From contig NZ_ASJA01000004.1 of assembly GCF_000412185.1 (NCBI RefSeq), positions 1-64,000 of the forward strand: 64,000 nucleotides of DNA, read 5' to 3'. Source of the stretch: Euryhalocaulis caribicus (GTDB taxonomy: Bacteria > Pseudomonadota > Alphaproteobacteria > Caulobacterales > Maricaulaceae). Shown piece by piece: positions 53,379-61,826 of this stretch; the first letter of the stretch is position 1, and the number at the start of each line of letters is the position of its first letter. The notes under the pieces were generated by a model that saw only the letters and a list, made by a program, of their open reading frames with translations, searched no databases and was not told the origin of the DNA. The translations under genes were made by a program, and so were the position numbers.

Positions 53379-53410
53379 AGGCCTGCGACGTGTTACCGCC
53401 GCAGGCCTTT
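53379..53410 (+). terminator. Hairpin terminator in the transposon right half
   Basis: AGGCCTGCG and CGCAGGCCT arms with a 12-base loop, followed by TT on the plus strand. It lies just before the 3' end of the convergent 106-aa gene. Confidence 0.55.
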
Positions 53411-53421
53411 GCGTATGTGAG

Positions 53422-53742
53422 TCAGGCCTTCTTGAGCGCCAGCATCTGGCCGCGCAGCGTCTTGGTCACGTCTTTCACGCGCACGGTTATATCTCTGACG
53501 CGTTCGTCTGTGGCCTCCCAGTCCATTTCACGGATGACCACAAGGGCAATGTCCCTGTTGCTCTCCGCGCCTTCGCGCATGGCGTCACAGACTAGGCGTT
53601 TCAACTGGCCGCGCTTGAATATGCGCTGGGGCGAGGTGTCCCCGCCCATGATCCTGATAGCAGCTTCAACGGTTTTGAGATCAGCGCGAAGGGCCTTGAT
53701 CTCCGCGCGCAATTCGTCACGCTTTTTCTCTAGTGCCTTCAT
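53422..53742 (-). CDS. Transposon passenger: coiled-coil protein (106 aa)
   Basis: This protein begins with a long charged helix (MKALEKKRDELRAEIKALRA and on to about residue 35). A domain of about 65 residues follows, with KRGQLKRLVCDAMREGAESN and VRDITVRVKDVTKTL. The arrangement suggests a small DNA-binding or oligomeric accessory protein. Similar short coiled-coil genes are common on mobile elements and prophages, but the family is not recognised. Its start is 69 bp from the right end of the transposon. Confidence 0.62.
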   Translation of the reverse strand: MKALEKKRDELRAEIKALRADLKTVEAAIRIMGGDTSPQRIFKRGQLKRLVCDAMREGAESNRDIALVVIREMDWEATDERVRDITVRVKDVTKTLRGQMLALKKA

Positions 53743-53787
53743 GCCCAGATTCTAGATAATCAAAGGGCTTGAGGGGAGTTCGCTATC

Positions 53788-53811
53788 TGGTGCTTTTGAT
53801 ACATAATGCCG
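53788..53811 (-). repeat. Right terminal inverted repeat of the IS1595-family transposon
   Basis: On the plus strand TGGTGC-TT-TTGATACATAATGCCG, the mirror image of the left end. It is followed directly by the second copy of the 8-bp target duplication. Confidence 0.9.
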
Positions 53812-53819
53812 GAAAAGAA
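53812..53819. repeat. Right 8-bp target-site duplication
   Basis: GAAAAGAA repeats the eight bases at 50653-50660 in the same orientation, showing the boundaries of the insertion. Confidence 0.9.
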
Positions 53820-53820
53820 G

Positions 53821-53985
53821 TCCCCTCGCCCCCGAGAGGGGGAGAGGGCTTGAGCGCCCAATCTTTGATTGGCTACGCGAAAGGGTGAGGGGGCGGCTCT
53901 CAGAACAAAGCGCCTGCCTCCAACGCCTCCCCTCATCCGGCCCTCCGGGCCACCTTCTCCCCTCCACAGGGGAGAAGGGACTGTG
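53821..53985. repeat. Extragenic palindromic repeats between transposon and xerD
   Basis: GC-rich stretches such as CCCCTCGCCC...GAGAGGGGGAGAGG and CTTCTCCCCTCCACAGGGGAGAAGG are self-complementary and resemble the dispersed intergenic repeats common in alphaproteobacterial genomes. No gene is seen in the 257 bp between the transposon gene and xerD. The repeat region on both sides of the transposon suggests the insertion landed within one repeat-rich intergenic zone. Confidence 0.55.
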
Positions 53986-53999
53986 AGATCAGCGAATCG

Positions 54000-54932
54000 C
54001 TAATCCTCCCGCGCCAGCGGGTGCGCGTCTTCGACCAGCCGTCTCAGCCGTTCCTCCAGAACGTGCGTGTAAATCTGCGTCGTGGAGATATCGGCATGGC
54101 CCAGCAGGGTCTGGACGCTGCGCAAATCGGCGCCCCGCGCCAGCAGATGGCTGGCGAAGGCGTGGCGCAAGACGTGGGGCGAGATTTTCGAGGCGTCGAG
54201 GCCGGCTTTCAGCGCCAGCGCCTTGAGAATTTGCGCGAACCGCTCCCGCGTCAGGTGCCCGGCGGCGGCGCGCGAGGGGAAAAGATATTTCTCGGCCTTG
54301 TCGAACTGTTTCGTTCCCTTGGGCGGCAATGTGCGGTCCCGCACCGCGCGCCAGGCGGCGATGGCGTCCAGCGCATCGGGGTTCAGCGGCGCCAGCCGCT
54401 CCTTGCCGCCCTTGCCGCGGATCATCAGGCAACGCTCGCGCCGCGCCACCGCGGAAACCGGCAGCGACACCAGCTCGCTGACCCGCAGGCCGGCGGCGTA
54501 CAGGACCTCGATCAGGCAGCGCGTGCGCAGGCCCGCCGTGCTTTCGTCGGACCGCGCCGCCTCCAGCAGAAGGTCGACATCGCCCTCGCTCATCGTCTTG
54601 GGCAGCGGGCGGCCCCTCCCCGGCGAATCCAGCGTCTCGGTCGGGTCGTCCTTGCGCTGCTTCTCCGCGCGCTGGAAGCGGAAGAATTGCCGCGCGGCGG
54701 AGAGTTTCCGCGCCTGCGTCGTGGCGGCCAGCCCCTCGCCCGCAAAGGCGGACAGGCATTTCGCCACGCCGTCCGCATTGGCCGATTTCAGGCTCTGCCC
54801 GTCCGCGCCCAGCCGGACCGAGAAATCTTCAAGATCGCGGCGATACGCCGAAAGCGTGTTGGCGGAAGCGCCCCGCTCGGCGCTCATCATCTCGAGAAAG
54901 GCTTCGATCGCGGCGGCGTCCGCGCCCCTCAT
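54000..54932 (-). CDS. xerD: Site-specific tyrosine recombinase XerD
   Basis: This 310-aa integrase-family recombinase has the full catalytic set: R150 (AAGLRVSEL), K174 (GKGGKER), H253 and R256 ([10 protein letters not shown]), H279 (LLGHAD) and the nucleophile Y288 (IYTHV). The context near aroK, aroB and a CorC protein is the conserved one for XerD, which resolves chromosome dimers at dif with XerC and FtsK. It is not the integrase of the nearby transposon. Its start overlaps the upstream frame by 4 nt. Confidence 0.93.
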   Translation of the reverse strand: MRGADAAAIEAFLEMMSAERGASANTLSAYRRDLEDFSVRLGADGQSLKSANADGVAKCLSAFAGEGLAATTQARKLSAARQFFRFQRAEKQRKDDPTETLDSPGRGRPLPKTMSEGDVDLLLEAARSDESTAGLRTRCLIEVLYAAGLRVSELVSLPVSAVARRERCLMIRGKGGKERLAPLNPDALDAIAAWRAVRDRTLPPKGTKQFDKAEKYLFPSRAAAGHLTRERFAQILKALALKAGLDASKISPHVLRHAFASHLLARGADLRSVQTLLGHADISTTQIYTHVLEERLRRLVEDAHPLARED

Positions 54933-55477
54933 CTGCGCCGGGCGAGCACCGCGGCCACCGCGATCTCCGCCGCGCTGTCATTCAGCCCGGCCCGGCGCAA
55001 GGCCGACACCGCGCTGTACAGATCAGCATCGGAGGCCGCCGCCGGGCTGTCGCCCAGCAGCGCCGCGGCCAGCAGCCCGGTCTCGGCCTTCGCGCCCGCT
55101 TCCGCCGCGGCCGCCAGCGTCAGGACCAGCGCCCCGCTCACCGCGCCGCCATCGGCTTCCAGGAACGCCGCGCGCATGTCCGGGGACAGCGGCTCGCCGC
55201 CCATCGCCGAGAGCATCAGCGCCTCGAACCCTGCATTCGCGCCGCCCTCATCCAGCCGCCGCTCGACGGCCAGTTCGCCGCGGGCGGAGGGATAAAGATC
55301 GATCAGCGCGTTCAGCCGCGCCAGATCCGTGTCCGACGGCGGATCGAAACTGGCGCGTTGCGAGGCCGGCGTGGTCAGGGAAACCGGCTCCGGCGCGCCA
55401 TCGCCATCCGCATCCAGCGGCGCGCTCAGCGAGGAGGCCGGCGGCGGCGGCGGCGGGTCGTCGCCCGCTCGCGCCAC
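54929..55477 (-). CDS. C-terminal part of a frameshifted exported protein
   Basis: This 182-aa frame opens at a GTG inside the end of the upstream gene and has no signal or good ribosome site. Its proline run, Ala-rich helical sequence ([20 protein letters not shown]) and 4-nt overlap with xerD suggest that it is the missing C-terminal half of the upstream protein (55426-56637). One base gained in the GGG of GAGCGGGCG joins the two frames as [13 protein letters not shown]. It may be a sequencing or assembly indel, a natural mutation or, less likely, recoding. Function unknown. Confidence 0.7.
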   Translation of the reverse strand: MARAGDDPPPPPPASSLSAPLDADGDGAPEPVSLTTPASQRASFDPPSDTDLARLNALIDLYPSARGELAVERRLDEGGANAGFEALMLSAMGGEPLSPDMRAAFLEADGGAVSGALVLTLAAAAEAGAKAETGLLAAALLGDSPAAASDADLYSAVSALRRAGLNDSAAEIAVAAVLARRR

Positions 55478-56637
55478 AGCTCCGCCAGTTCCGGATCGCC
55501 GCCCGCCGCGGCGGCGCGGGCGAACAGAATGGCGTGATCGCCGGACCGCTCGATATTGGCCATCACCGGGCGATAGAGCCGGGCGGTCAGCATGAAATCC
55601 TCCGCCGTGCGGGCGCCGTCCAGCGCCTCGGCCACCGCGTCCGCTTTCATCGCCGGATCGGTCAGGCTCTCGGCGGCGCGGAACAACAGCGCCTCGCGCG
55701 TCTCGCCCTCGGCGTTCATCGCCGCGGCCATCAGGTCCGCGGCCACGCCCTCGGTCTCGGGCGGCTGCACGCTGCGATAGATTTCAGCCAGCGCCCCGGC
55801 GGAGATCAGGCCCATCCCCGCCGCCTTGCGGGCCAGCACGGGTTTGATCTCTTCCGGCCCCTCGCCCAGCGTCAGGGCAGTCAGGACCGGCGGCGAAAGC
55901 TCGTCCAGCTTCAGGCGGATCGTCGTGTTGCTGTTCAGCGCCATGGCCAGAAGAAGCGGGCTTGCCGGCTCCACTTCCTCAACCTCGTCGCCATAGGCCA
56001 GCGACATGGCGGTGTCGAAATTCTCGTCCGGTCCGGCGGCGCGCGCCAGATCCTCGGTCAGGCGGGCGGCGGAATCATTGGCGCGGGTCAGGCAGACCGC
56101 TCGAAGCTGCAGCCAGTAAGCCTCGTCCCGCCCGTCTTTCAGGCGGTTCGCCGTCTGGCAGGCCTGGTCCAGCTGGCCCAGCGACAGCTCGGCATCGGCT
56201 TTCAGGCGCGACAGATCCGGCGCTTCCTCTATGGCCGGCGTGCGGCGGCCCAGCTCGGCCACGTCCTCGGCGAAACCTATATTCCAGGCGGTCTCCATGC
56301 GCAGCGCGGCCAGCGCCTGATCGCCCGCCGCGCCGTCGGGCGGCGCGCCGCCGGACAGCAGCGCCCGCGCGGTCAGCCGGTTCACGGCCGCCGATTGCGA
56401 CGGCGCCGGGGCGCGTTCGATCGCGGCGCGCGCCGTGGCGGCGTTGGAGCCGCGCCACAGTGTCTCGGGCAGCGCCCCTTCGCTGCGGTCCAGCGCGCTG
56501 ACATCGAACGGATCGACCGGGCGCAGCGGCTCGGACGTGATGGACTGGGCCAGCGCCGCGCCGGCGCAGGCGGCCAGCGTCACGCCAAGCGCGCTATTCT
56601 TCAGCAGGGACTTCAATTTCAACGCGAACCTCCTCAT
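55426..56637 (-). CDS. Exported Ala/Leu-rich protein, N-terminal part, interrupted by frameshift
   Basis: This 403-aa frame has a signal peptide (cleaved near ALA-QS, residue 31) and repeated helical hairpins resembling TPR/SEL1-like alpha-solenoid sequence. It ends in an unnatural RRRRRRPPR run where the (CCG)n tract is read out of frame. The downstream frame continues the same kind of sequence. Together they would give about 580 aa, the sort of uncharacterised exported protein seen upstream of xerD in related genera. The operon order is small membrane protein, this gene, xerD. Confidence 0.75.
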   Translation of the reverse strand: MRRFALKLKSLLKNSALGVTLAACAGAALAQSITSEPLRPVDPFDVSALDRSEGALPETLWRGSNAATARAAIERAPAPSQSAAVNRLTARALLSGGAPPDGAAGDQALAALRMETAWNIGFAEDVAELGRRTPAIEEAPDLSRLKADAELSLGQLDQACQTANRLKDGRDEAYWLQLRAVCLTRANDSAARLTEDLARAAGPDENFDTAMSLAYGDEVEEVEPASPLLLAMALNSNTTIRLKLDELSPPVLTALTLGEGPEEIKPVLARKAAGMGLISAGALAEIYRSVQPPETEGVAADLMAAAMNAEGETREALLFRAAESLTDPAMKADAVAEALDGARTAEDFMLTARLYRPVMANIERSGDHAILFARAAAAGGDPELAELWRERATTRRRRRRPPR

Positions 56638-56734
56638 CGCCCGGATCCATGCCGTTCGCCACCGCCAGCAGCCATGCGAAGCCGCCGATGAAGATCACCA
56701 GGATTGCGATGATGGCGAACAGGGTCAGACGCAT
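56594..56734 (-). CDS. Small single-pass membrane protein (46 aa)
   Basis: From ATG at 56734 the frame reads MRLTLFAIIAILVIFIGGFA, then WLLAVANGMDPGDEEVRVEI and a short acidic end. It is one membrane helix with a short negatively charged tail. It overlaps the start of the downstream exported-protein gene by 44 nt, which supports translational coupling. GGAGAC lies upstream. Function unknown; such proteins often sit at the head of envelope operons. Confidence 0.7.
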   Translation of the reverse strand: MRLTLFAIIAILVIFIGGFAWLLAVANGMDPGDEEVRVEIEVPAEE

Positions 56735-56852
56735 CTTTGTCTCCAGAACTTATCTCAAGGCGTGCGCCAGCAAACAGCGGCGCCGCGAAAATATCCACCC
56801 CGCCTTTCTGCGCCTTGCGGCGGGCGCGGGCTATCCCTAAAGCTCGACATAC

Positions 56853-57419
56853 ATGACTCATCAAACTGGCGGAAGTTCGGCGGACAAGCCCCGCCGCGAA
56901 AAGACAATCGCTCTGGTCGGATTAATGGGCGCGGGCAAGACCACGGTCGGCCGGCGTCTGGCGAAACGGCTGCGTATACCGTTCTATGACGCGGACGAGG
57001 AAATAGAGAAGGCGGCGGGCCGCACGGTGAGCGAGATTTTCGACGAATTCGGAGAGGCGCATTTCCGCGACGGCGAACGCAAGGTCATTGCCCGCCTGGT
57101 CGATGACGGCCCCTGTGTTCTGGCCACCGGCGGCGGCGCGTTCATGAACGACCAGACGCGCGGCCTGATCAAGGATCGCGCCGTGTCCGTCTGGCTGCGC
57201 GTTGATCTGGATATCCTGGCCGAACGCGTCTCCCGCCGGAACACGCGGCCCCTGCTGCGCGGCAAGAATCCGCGGGACGTTCTGGAAAAACTGGCGGAAA
57301 CCCGCGACCCGGCCTACGGACAGGCCGATATCGTGGTCGATTGCGGCCCCGGCCCGCATGACACGGCCGTGCGCGCCATCCTGCAATCGCTGGAACAGCA
57401 CGGATACGCGCGGACATGA
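56853..57419 (+). CDS. aroK: Shikimate kinase
   Basis: This 188-aa kinase phosphorylates shikimate at the 3-hydroxyl in aromatic amino acid synthesis. Walker A GLMGAGKT is at 23-30, the shikimate-binding DADEEIE and FRDGERK segments are present, and ATGGGAF provides the glycine triad. A hydrophilic N-terminal extension of about 15 residues is present. Its stop overlaps the aroB start by 4 nt. Confidence 0.96.
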   Translation: MTHQTGGSSADKPRREKTIALVGLMGAGKTTVGRRLAKRLRIPFYDADEEIEKAAGRTVSEIFDEFGEAHFRDGERKVIARLVDDGPCVLATGGGAFMNDQTRGLIKDRAVSVWLRVDLDILAERVSRRNTRPLLRGKNPRDVLEKLAETRDPAYGQADIVVDCGPGPHDTAVRAILQSLEQHGYART

Positions 57420-58528
57420 GCGGACATGACCTGACCGTCGATCTGGGCGACCGGTCCTACCCCATCCTGATCGGCCCCGACGCGCTGGAGCGATTTGGCA
57501 ATAGCGCCGGGGAATATTTCCCGCGCGGAACCGCCAGCGTGATCAGCGACCGCACGGTCTGGGGACTGCACGGCAAGGCGCTGACCGATACGCTGGCGGC
57601 GGCGAATGTCGCCGTGGAGCCAATCCTCATCGAACCGGGCGAAGCGCAGAAATCCTTTTCGGAGCTGGAACGCGTGCTGGACGCGCTGCTGGAGCGCCGG
57701 ACCGAACGCGGCGACGCGGTGATCGCGTTCGGCGGCGGCGTGGCCGGCGATCTGGCCGGGTTCGCCTCGGCCATACTCAAGCGCGGAACGTCCTTCATCC
57801 AGATCCCGACAACGCTGCTGGCGCAGGTCGACTCCTCGGTCGGCGGCAAGACGGGGATCAATACGGCGCGCGGCAAGAATCTGGTCGGCGCATTCCACCA
57901 GCCCAAACTGGTGGTCGCCGATACCCGCTTCATCGCCACCCTGCCCGGCCGCGAGCGCCGCGGCGGTTATGCGGAAGTGCTGAAATACGCGCTGATCCGC
58001 GACGCCGGGTTTTTCGACTGGCTGGAGGCGAAGGGACAGGACGTCCTCGCCGCCGAGCCGGAGGCCGTGGCCGAAGCCGTGCACCGCTCCGCGGCCTGGA
58101 AAGCCCGCATCGTGGCAGAGGACGAACGGGAAACCGGCGTCCGCGCCCTCTTGAATTTCGGCCACACATTCGGCCACGCGGCGGAGGCCGAAGCCGGCTA
58201 TGACGGCGGCGTCATTCATGGCGAGGCCGTCGCCTGGGGCATGGCGGCGGCGACGCGCTATTCCGCGCGGCTGGGATTGTGCGCAGAAGACGCGGCGGAC
58301 CGCCTTGCCGCGCATCTTTCCGCACACGGGCTTCCGCACAGTCTTCAAACGCTGGGCGGCGGGCCCTATGTTGCTGAACGGCTTATGCAGCGCATGGCGG
58401 ACGACAAGAAAGTGTCGGGCGGACGCATCACCCTGATCCTGACCAAGGGGCTGGGCGAGGCGTTCATAGAGCCCGACGCCGACCCCGGCGCGCTGGCGAC
58501 TTTTCTGGAGGATGAAACCAAGCCCTGA
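57416..58528 (+). CDS. aroB: 3-dehydroquinate synthase
   Basis: This 370-aa NAD- and metal-dependent enzyme makes 3-dehydroquinate from DAHP. Its NAD segment GGGVAGDLAGF, the PTTLLAQVDSSVGGKTGIN signature, and zinc ligands in HTFGHAAE and HGEAVAWGM are visible. It is coupled to aroK and its stop overlaps the CorC start by one base. Full length and standard. Confidence 0.97.
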   Translation: MSGHDLTVDLGDRSYPILIGPDALERFGNSAGEYFPRGTASVISDRTVWGLHGKALTDTLAAANVAVEPILIEPGEAQKSFSELERVLDALLERRTERGDAVIAFGGGVAGDLAGFASAILKRGTSFIQIPTTLLAQVDSSVGGKTGINTARGKNLVGAFHQPKLVVADTRFIATLPGRERRGGYAEVLKYALIRDAGFFDWLEAKGQDVLAAEPEAVAEAVHRSAAWKARIVAEDERETGVRALLNFGHTFGHAAEAEAGYDGGVIHGEAVAWGMAAATRYSARLGLCAEDAADRLAAHLSAHGLPHSLQTLGGGPYVAERLMQRMADDKKVSGGRITLILTKGLGEAFIEPDADPGALATFLEDETKP

Positions 58529-59817
58529 TGATTTTCGGCCTGACTGCCACCCTGATCGCCATCGCCTTCCTGCTGATGCTGTCCGGATTCTTTTCCGGCT
58601 CCGAAACCGCCCTGACGGCCGCGTCCCGCGCCCGCCTGCACGGCTGGGAAAAGCAGGGAGACGGCGGCGCGCGCATCGCCAATGTCCTGATTGCAGACAG
58701 GGAGCGCCTGATCGGCGCGATCCTGCTGGGCAATAATCTGGTCAATATCCTCGCCTCTGCGCTGGCCACGGTTGCCTTCGTGCAGATGTTCGGCGAGGCG
58801 GGCGTTGCCTACGCCACAGCGGCGATGACCGCTCTTGTCGTGATCTTTTCGGAGGTCCTGCCCAAGAGCTATGCCCTGTCCAACGCCGACCGGTTCGCCA
58901 CCACGGTCGCGCGGCCCATCCAGATCATCGTTTTCCTGTTTGCCCCGATTGTCGCCGCGGTGCGTTTCATCGTGCGCCTGACGCTGGGCATTTTCGGGAT
59001 CAAGGTGGAAGGCGACGCGCTGGACGCGCATGAGGAAATCCGCGGCGCGGTCGACCTGCACCACCATGAAGGCGGCGTGGTCAAACATGACCGCGACATG
59101 CTGGGCGGCGTTCTGGATTTGCGCGACCTGACGGTCGAGGACGTGATGGTCCACCGCAAGAACATGAACATGCTGGACCTGGCCAAGACCGCCGAGGAGC
59201 TGGTCGACGAGGCGCTGGACAGCGCCCATACCCGCCTGCCCGCCTATGAGGACGACGCCGAGAACATTGTGGGCGTGCTGCACGCCAAGGACCTGTCGCG
59301 GGCGCTTCGCGCGGTCGGCGGCGACCTTTCGCAGATCGAGGTTCGGGATGTAACGCGCGAGCCGTGGTTTGTGCCGGAGACGACGTCCCTGCTGGAGCAA
59401 TTGAACGCCTTCCGCCGCAAGCGCGAGCATTTCGCGCTGGTGGTCGACGAATATGGCGCGCTGATGGGCCTGATCACGCTGGAGGATATTCTCGAAGAGA
59501 TCGTCGGCGAGATCGAGGACGAGCATGACGAGCGCGTGCAGGGCCTGAAAACGCAGGGCGACGGCTCTGTCATCGCGGAGGGGTCCGTCCCGATCCGCGA
59601 CCTCAACCGCGCCATGGACTGGAACCTGCCGGACGAGGAAGCAGTCACCATTGCCGGTCTGGTGATTCACGAGGCGCAGACGATCCCGGAAACCGGCCAG
59701 ATCTTCGCCTTCCACGATCACCGTTTCGAAGTGCTGAAGCGCCAGCGCAACCAGATCACGCTGTTGCGAATCTCGCCCGCCCCGGAACCCGATTTCGCCG
59801 TTCCGGAAGGCGTTTAA
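58528..59817 (+). CDS. CNNM/CorC-HlyC family membrane transporter-like protein
   Basis: This 429-aa protein has an N-terminal CNNM/DUF21 membrane domain (about residues 1-190, start LLMLSGFFSGSETALTAASR). A CBS-domain pair follows (about 200-330, with FALVVDEYGALMGLITLEDIL), and then a C-terminal CorC_HlyC domain (about 345-425). Members are linked to magnesium or cobalt efflux and divalent-cation balance. It follows aroB in the conserved xerD-aroK-aroB-CorC neighbourhood. Confidence 0.93.
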   Translation: MIFGLTATLIAIAFLLMLSGFFSGSETALTAASRARLHGWEKQGDGGARIANVLIADRERLIGAILLGNNLVNILASALATVAFVQMFGEAGVAYATAAMTALVVIFSEVLPKSYALSNADRFATTVARPIQIIVFLFAPIVAAVRFIVRLTLGIFGIKVEGDALDAHEEIRGAVDLHHHEGGVVKHDRDMLGGVLDLRDLTVEDVMVHRKNMNMLDLAKTAEELVDEALDSAHTRLPAYEDDAENIVGVLHAKDLSRALRAVGGDLSQIEVRDVTREPWFVPETTSLLEQLNAFRRKREHFALVVDEYGALMGLITLEDILEEIVGEIEDEHDERVQGLKTQGDGSVIAEGSVPIRDLNRAMDWNLPDEEAVTIAGLVIHEAQTIPETGQIFAFHDHRFEVLKRQRNQITLLRISPAPEPDFAVPEGV

Positions 59818-59821
59818 GGCG

Positions 59822-60097
59822 CTATTCCGCCTCTTCCGGCGTCAGGGCTCGAATGCGCAGCGCGTGCAGCCGGCCGGAAAATTCAGCGTCCACCGCCGCG
59901 TTCACCGCGCGGTGACGGGCAACGCGATTCATGCCCTCGAAGCCGTTCCAGACGACGGCGACGGCGAAATGGCTCTCGCCGCCATCGGGCGCGCCGGCAT
60001 GGCCCTCATGCAGGGCGGATTCGTCCTGCAGCGCGATATAAGCGCCCGGAAATGCGGTCTCCAGCGCCGATTGAATCCGTTTCGCTGTCTCGCCCAT
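59822..60097 (-). CDS. bolA: BolA family protein
   Basis: This 91-aa BolA protein has the HEGHAGAPDGGESHFAV core, with the invariant His in ESHF, and the C-terminal MNRVARHRAVNAAVDAEF segment with HALRI. BolA proteins work with monothiol glutaredoxins on Fe-S trafficking or act as regulators. It is divergent from the DnaJ-domain gene, a common pairing in alphaproteobacteria. Convergent with the CorC gene (4-bp gap). Confidence 0.94.
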   Translation of the reverse strand: MGETAKRIQSALETAFPGAYIALQDESALHEGHAGAPDGGESHFAVAVVWNGFEGMNRVARHRAVNAAVDAEFSGRLHALRIRALTPEEAE

Positions 60098-60167
60098 AGC
60101 CCTATCTGCCTTTCACGCTTGTCAAGTCGTTGCCCGGGGGGCGGTCGCTGCCCATAATCTCTGCGTT

Positions 60168-60782
60168 ATGTCAGGCGCGTTCCAATATCGCCCCAAGTTT
60201 CGGGACATACGGGTCAAACCGCCCGGAAAGGAAGAGGCGCGTACAGGCGAGCAGACCTGCGAGTGGGCCGGGTGTGTGCGCAAAGGCGAATGCCGCGCGC
60301 CGAAATCGCCCGAGGACCTGAAGCATTTCTACTGGTTCTGCGCCGAACACGCGGCGAAATACAATCGCTCCTGGGACTTCTTCGACGGCATGAGCGAGGG
60401 CGAGATCAAGGCGTTCCAGGAAAGCGGCTATTACGGCCACCGCCCGACCTGGGATTTCAAGAACGGCTCCCGCCGCGGCGATGCGGCCTCCCGCGCCAAC
60501 CGCGACTGGACGACGATCTTTTCCGATCCGCACGGCCTGTTCGGCGGCGCCAAGCCGGGACAGCCGCAGCCCCAGACCCGCCGTCTGACCAAGCTGCAGA
60601 AAAAAGCGCTTGAGGAAATGAATCTGAGCGAGGCGGCCTCAGCCGGCGATATCCGCCAGCGCTACCGCGAACTGGTCAAACGCCTGCACCCGGACGCCAA
60701 TGGCGGCGACCGGTCTCTGGAAGACCGCCTGCAGGCGGTTATTCGGGCTTATGAGACTCTGAAGACGACGGGTCTGACCTAG
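60168..60782 (+). CDS. J-domain protein with cysteine-containing N-terminus
   Basis: This 204-aa protein has a C-terminal J domain (about residues 150-203) with the HPD motif (KRLHPDANGG). The N-terminal region has C-E-W-x-G-C, C-R-A-P and FYWFCAEHAAKYN, which could bind zinc. It is the alphaproteobacterial DnaJ-like protein usually found beside bolA. It would stimulate a DnaK/Hsp70 ATPase through the HPD; the client is unknown. Confidence 0.92.
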   Translation: MSGAFQYRPKFRDIRVKPPGKEEARTGEQTCEWAGCVRKGECRAPKSPEDLKHFYWFCAEHAAKYNRSWDFFDGMSEGEIKAFQESGYYGHRPTWDFKNGSRRGDAASRANRDWTTIFSDPHGLFGGAKPGQPQPQTRRLTKLQKKALEEMNLSEAASAGDIRQRYRELVKRLHPDANGGDRSLEDRLQAVIRAYETLKTTGLT

Positions 60783-60927
60783 ACTCCCCGTTCATGCGGT
60801 CGCGGACCGCCTTTTCGGCCGCGTCGGCGGCGCGGTTACGGCGATCCCGCGTTTTCCTGCCGCCCCAGAAGAAGAACGCCGCCACGGCGGCGCCGACCAG
60901 GATCAGGGTAATCAGGCCGGTTCCCAT
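60739..60927 (-). CDS. Small membrane protein (62 aa)
   Basis: This frame gives one N-terminal membrane helix (about residues 4-22, GLITLILVGAAVAAFFFW) followed by a charged helix and a Ser-rich tail. It overlaps the 3' end of the J-domain gene by 44 nt on the other strand and lies 3 nt upstream of the S49 peptidase stop side in the same direction. Probably real by composition; no family recognised. Confidence 0.55.
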   Translation of the reverse strand: MGTGLITLILVGAAVAAFFFWGGRKTRDRRNRAADAAEKAVRDRMNGESRSDPSSSESHKPE

Positions 60928-60930
60928 GCC

Positions 60931-61755
60931 CTAAAGCCCGAAACGGGAATAGGCGGCGCGGTGTTCGACCTCGGCGGCGAACGCGCTGGCGCCGCCGGAG
61001 AGCAGCTTGCCGACCAGGGATTTCTTCGGCCCGCCGAACGGCTTGACCCGGACGTCATCGCCGAACTTTTCCCGTAGGATGGCGCGCACCGAACCGGTGG
61101 CGTCGATCAGGCCCAGTTTTGCCGCTTCCTCGCCAAGCCAGACATCGCCATTGAACAGCGTCTCGTCATCGGCGGTTAGCTTGCCCTCGCGCCGGGATTT
61201 CACCAGCGCCTTGAACTGGGCGTGCATGCCTTTCTGGATGGTCTTCAGCCGCTCGATATCCTCCGGGTTTTCCGGGGAGAACGGGTCCAGCATCGATTTG
61301 TTTTTGCCAGCGGTATAGAGCCGCCGCTCCACGCCCGCCTTCTCCATCAGACCGGTGAAACCGAAACTGGCTGAAATCACGCCGATGGAGCCGACGATGG
61401 AGCCGGCGTCGGCATATAGCTCGTCCCCCGCCAGCGCGATCCAGTAACCGCCGGAGGCGGCCAGATCCTCGCAGAAGACCAGCACCTGCTTGTCATGCTT
61501 GTCCGCCAGCTCGCGGATGCGGCGATGAATCAGGTTGGACTGCACCGGCGCGCCGCCCGGCGAATTGATGACCAGCGCCACGGCTTTCGCCTTCTTCACC
61601 GTGAACGCCTTGTCCAGCGCATCCCCGACCCCGGCGAGATTCAGCGCGCGGTCGAAGCGTGAGGGCGTGGCGGAAATCGCCCCTTCCAGCCGCACCAGCG
61701 GCACGACGGGCGAAGATTTCAGGAACGGAAGGCGGAAACGGGACTTATCTGACAT
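60931..61755 (-). CDS. S49-family serine peptidase (SppA/SohB-like)
   Basis: This 274-aa protein has the serine/lysine dyad of S49 peptidases: S101 (LAASGGYW) and K151 (TAGKNKSM). The first motif INSPGGAP is present. It is short, with only one catalytic half, as in SohB or the small SppA form, and has little hydrophobic sequence at the N-terminus. It degrades membrane-associated peptides or signal-peptide remnants. ATG at 61755 replaces a longer frame from 61866 whose first 37 residues do not resemble the family. Confidence 0.92.
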   Translation of the reverse strand: MSDKSRFRLPFLKSSPVVPLVRLEGAISATPSRFDRALNLAGVGDALDKAFTVKKAKAVALVINSPGGAPVQSNLIHRRIRELADKHDKQVLVFCEDLAASGGYWIALAGDELYADAGSIVGSIGVISASFGFTGLMEKAGVERRLYTAGKNKSMLDPFSPENPEDIERLKTIQKGMHAQFKALVKSRREGKLTADDETLFNGDVWLGEEAAKLGLIDATGSVRAILREKFGDDVRVKPFGGPKKSLVGKLLSGGASAFAAEVEHRAAYSRFGL

Positions 61756-61826
61756 GGGCAAACACCTAAGCCCTTGGCGCGGAACTGCAAGCGCCGGAAT
61801 GACGGGCGATATAGGGGAGGCTGGAA

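Larger units (their letters stand above)
50661..53811. mobile_element. Complete IS1595-family transposon with passenger genes (3,151 bp)
   Basis: The ends are mirror copies. CGGCATTATGTATCAA at 50661-50676 matches the complement of 53796-53811 exactly, and GCACCA continues the match after two mismatched bases (22 of 24 aligned). An 8-bp direct repeat (GAAAAGAA) flanks both ends. Inside are a membrane protein, a DUF6471 gene, an IS1595-type DDE transposase, and two genes of unknown function. The element has lower GC and different codon use from the neighbours. Simple IS1595 members are about 1 kb, so this copy carries about 2 kb of cargo. Ends, duplication and transposase all appear intact, so the insertion looks recent. 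Confidence 0.9.

Noticed and set aside
54000-54932. The tyrosine recombinase as integrase of the nearby island
   Set aside because: Its neighbours (aroK, aroB, CorC) and its full XerD motif set show it is the housekeeping recombinase; the island has its own DDE transposase and 8-bp duplication.
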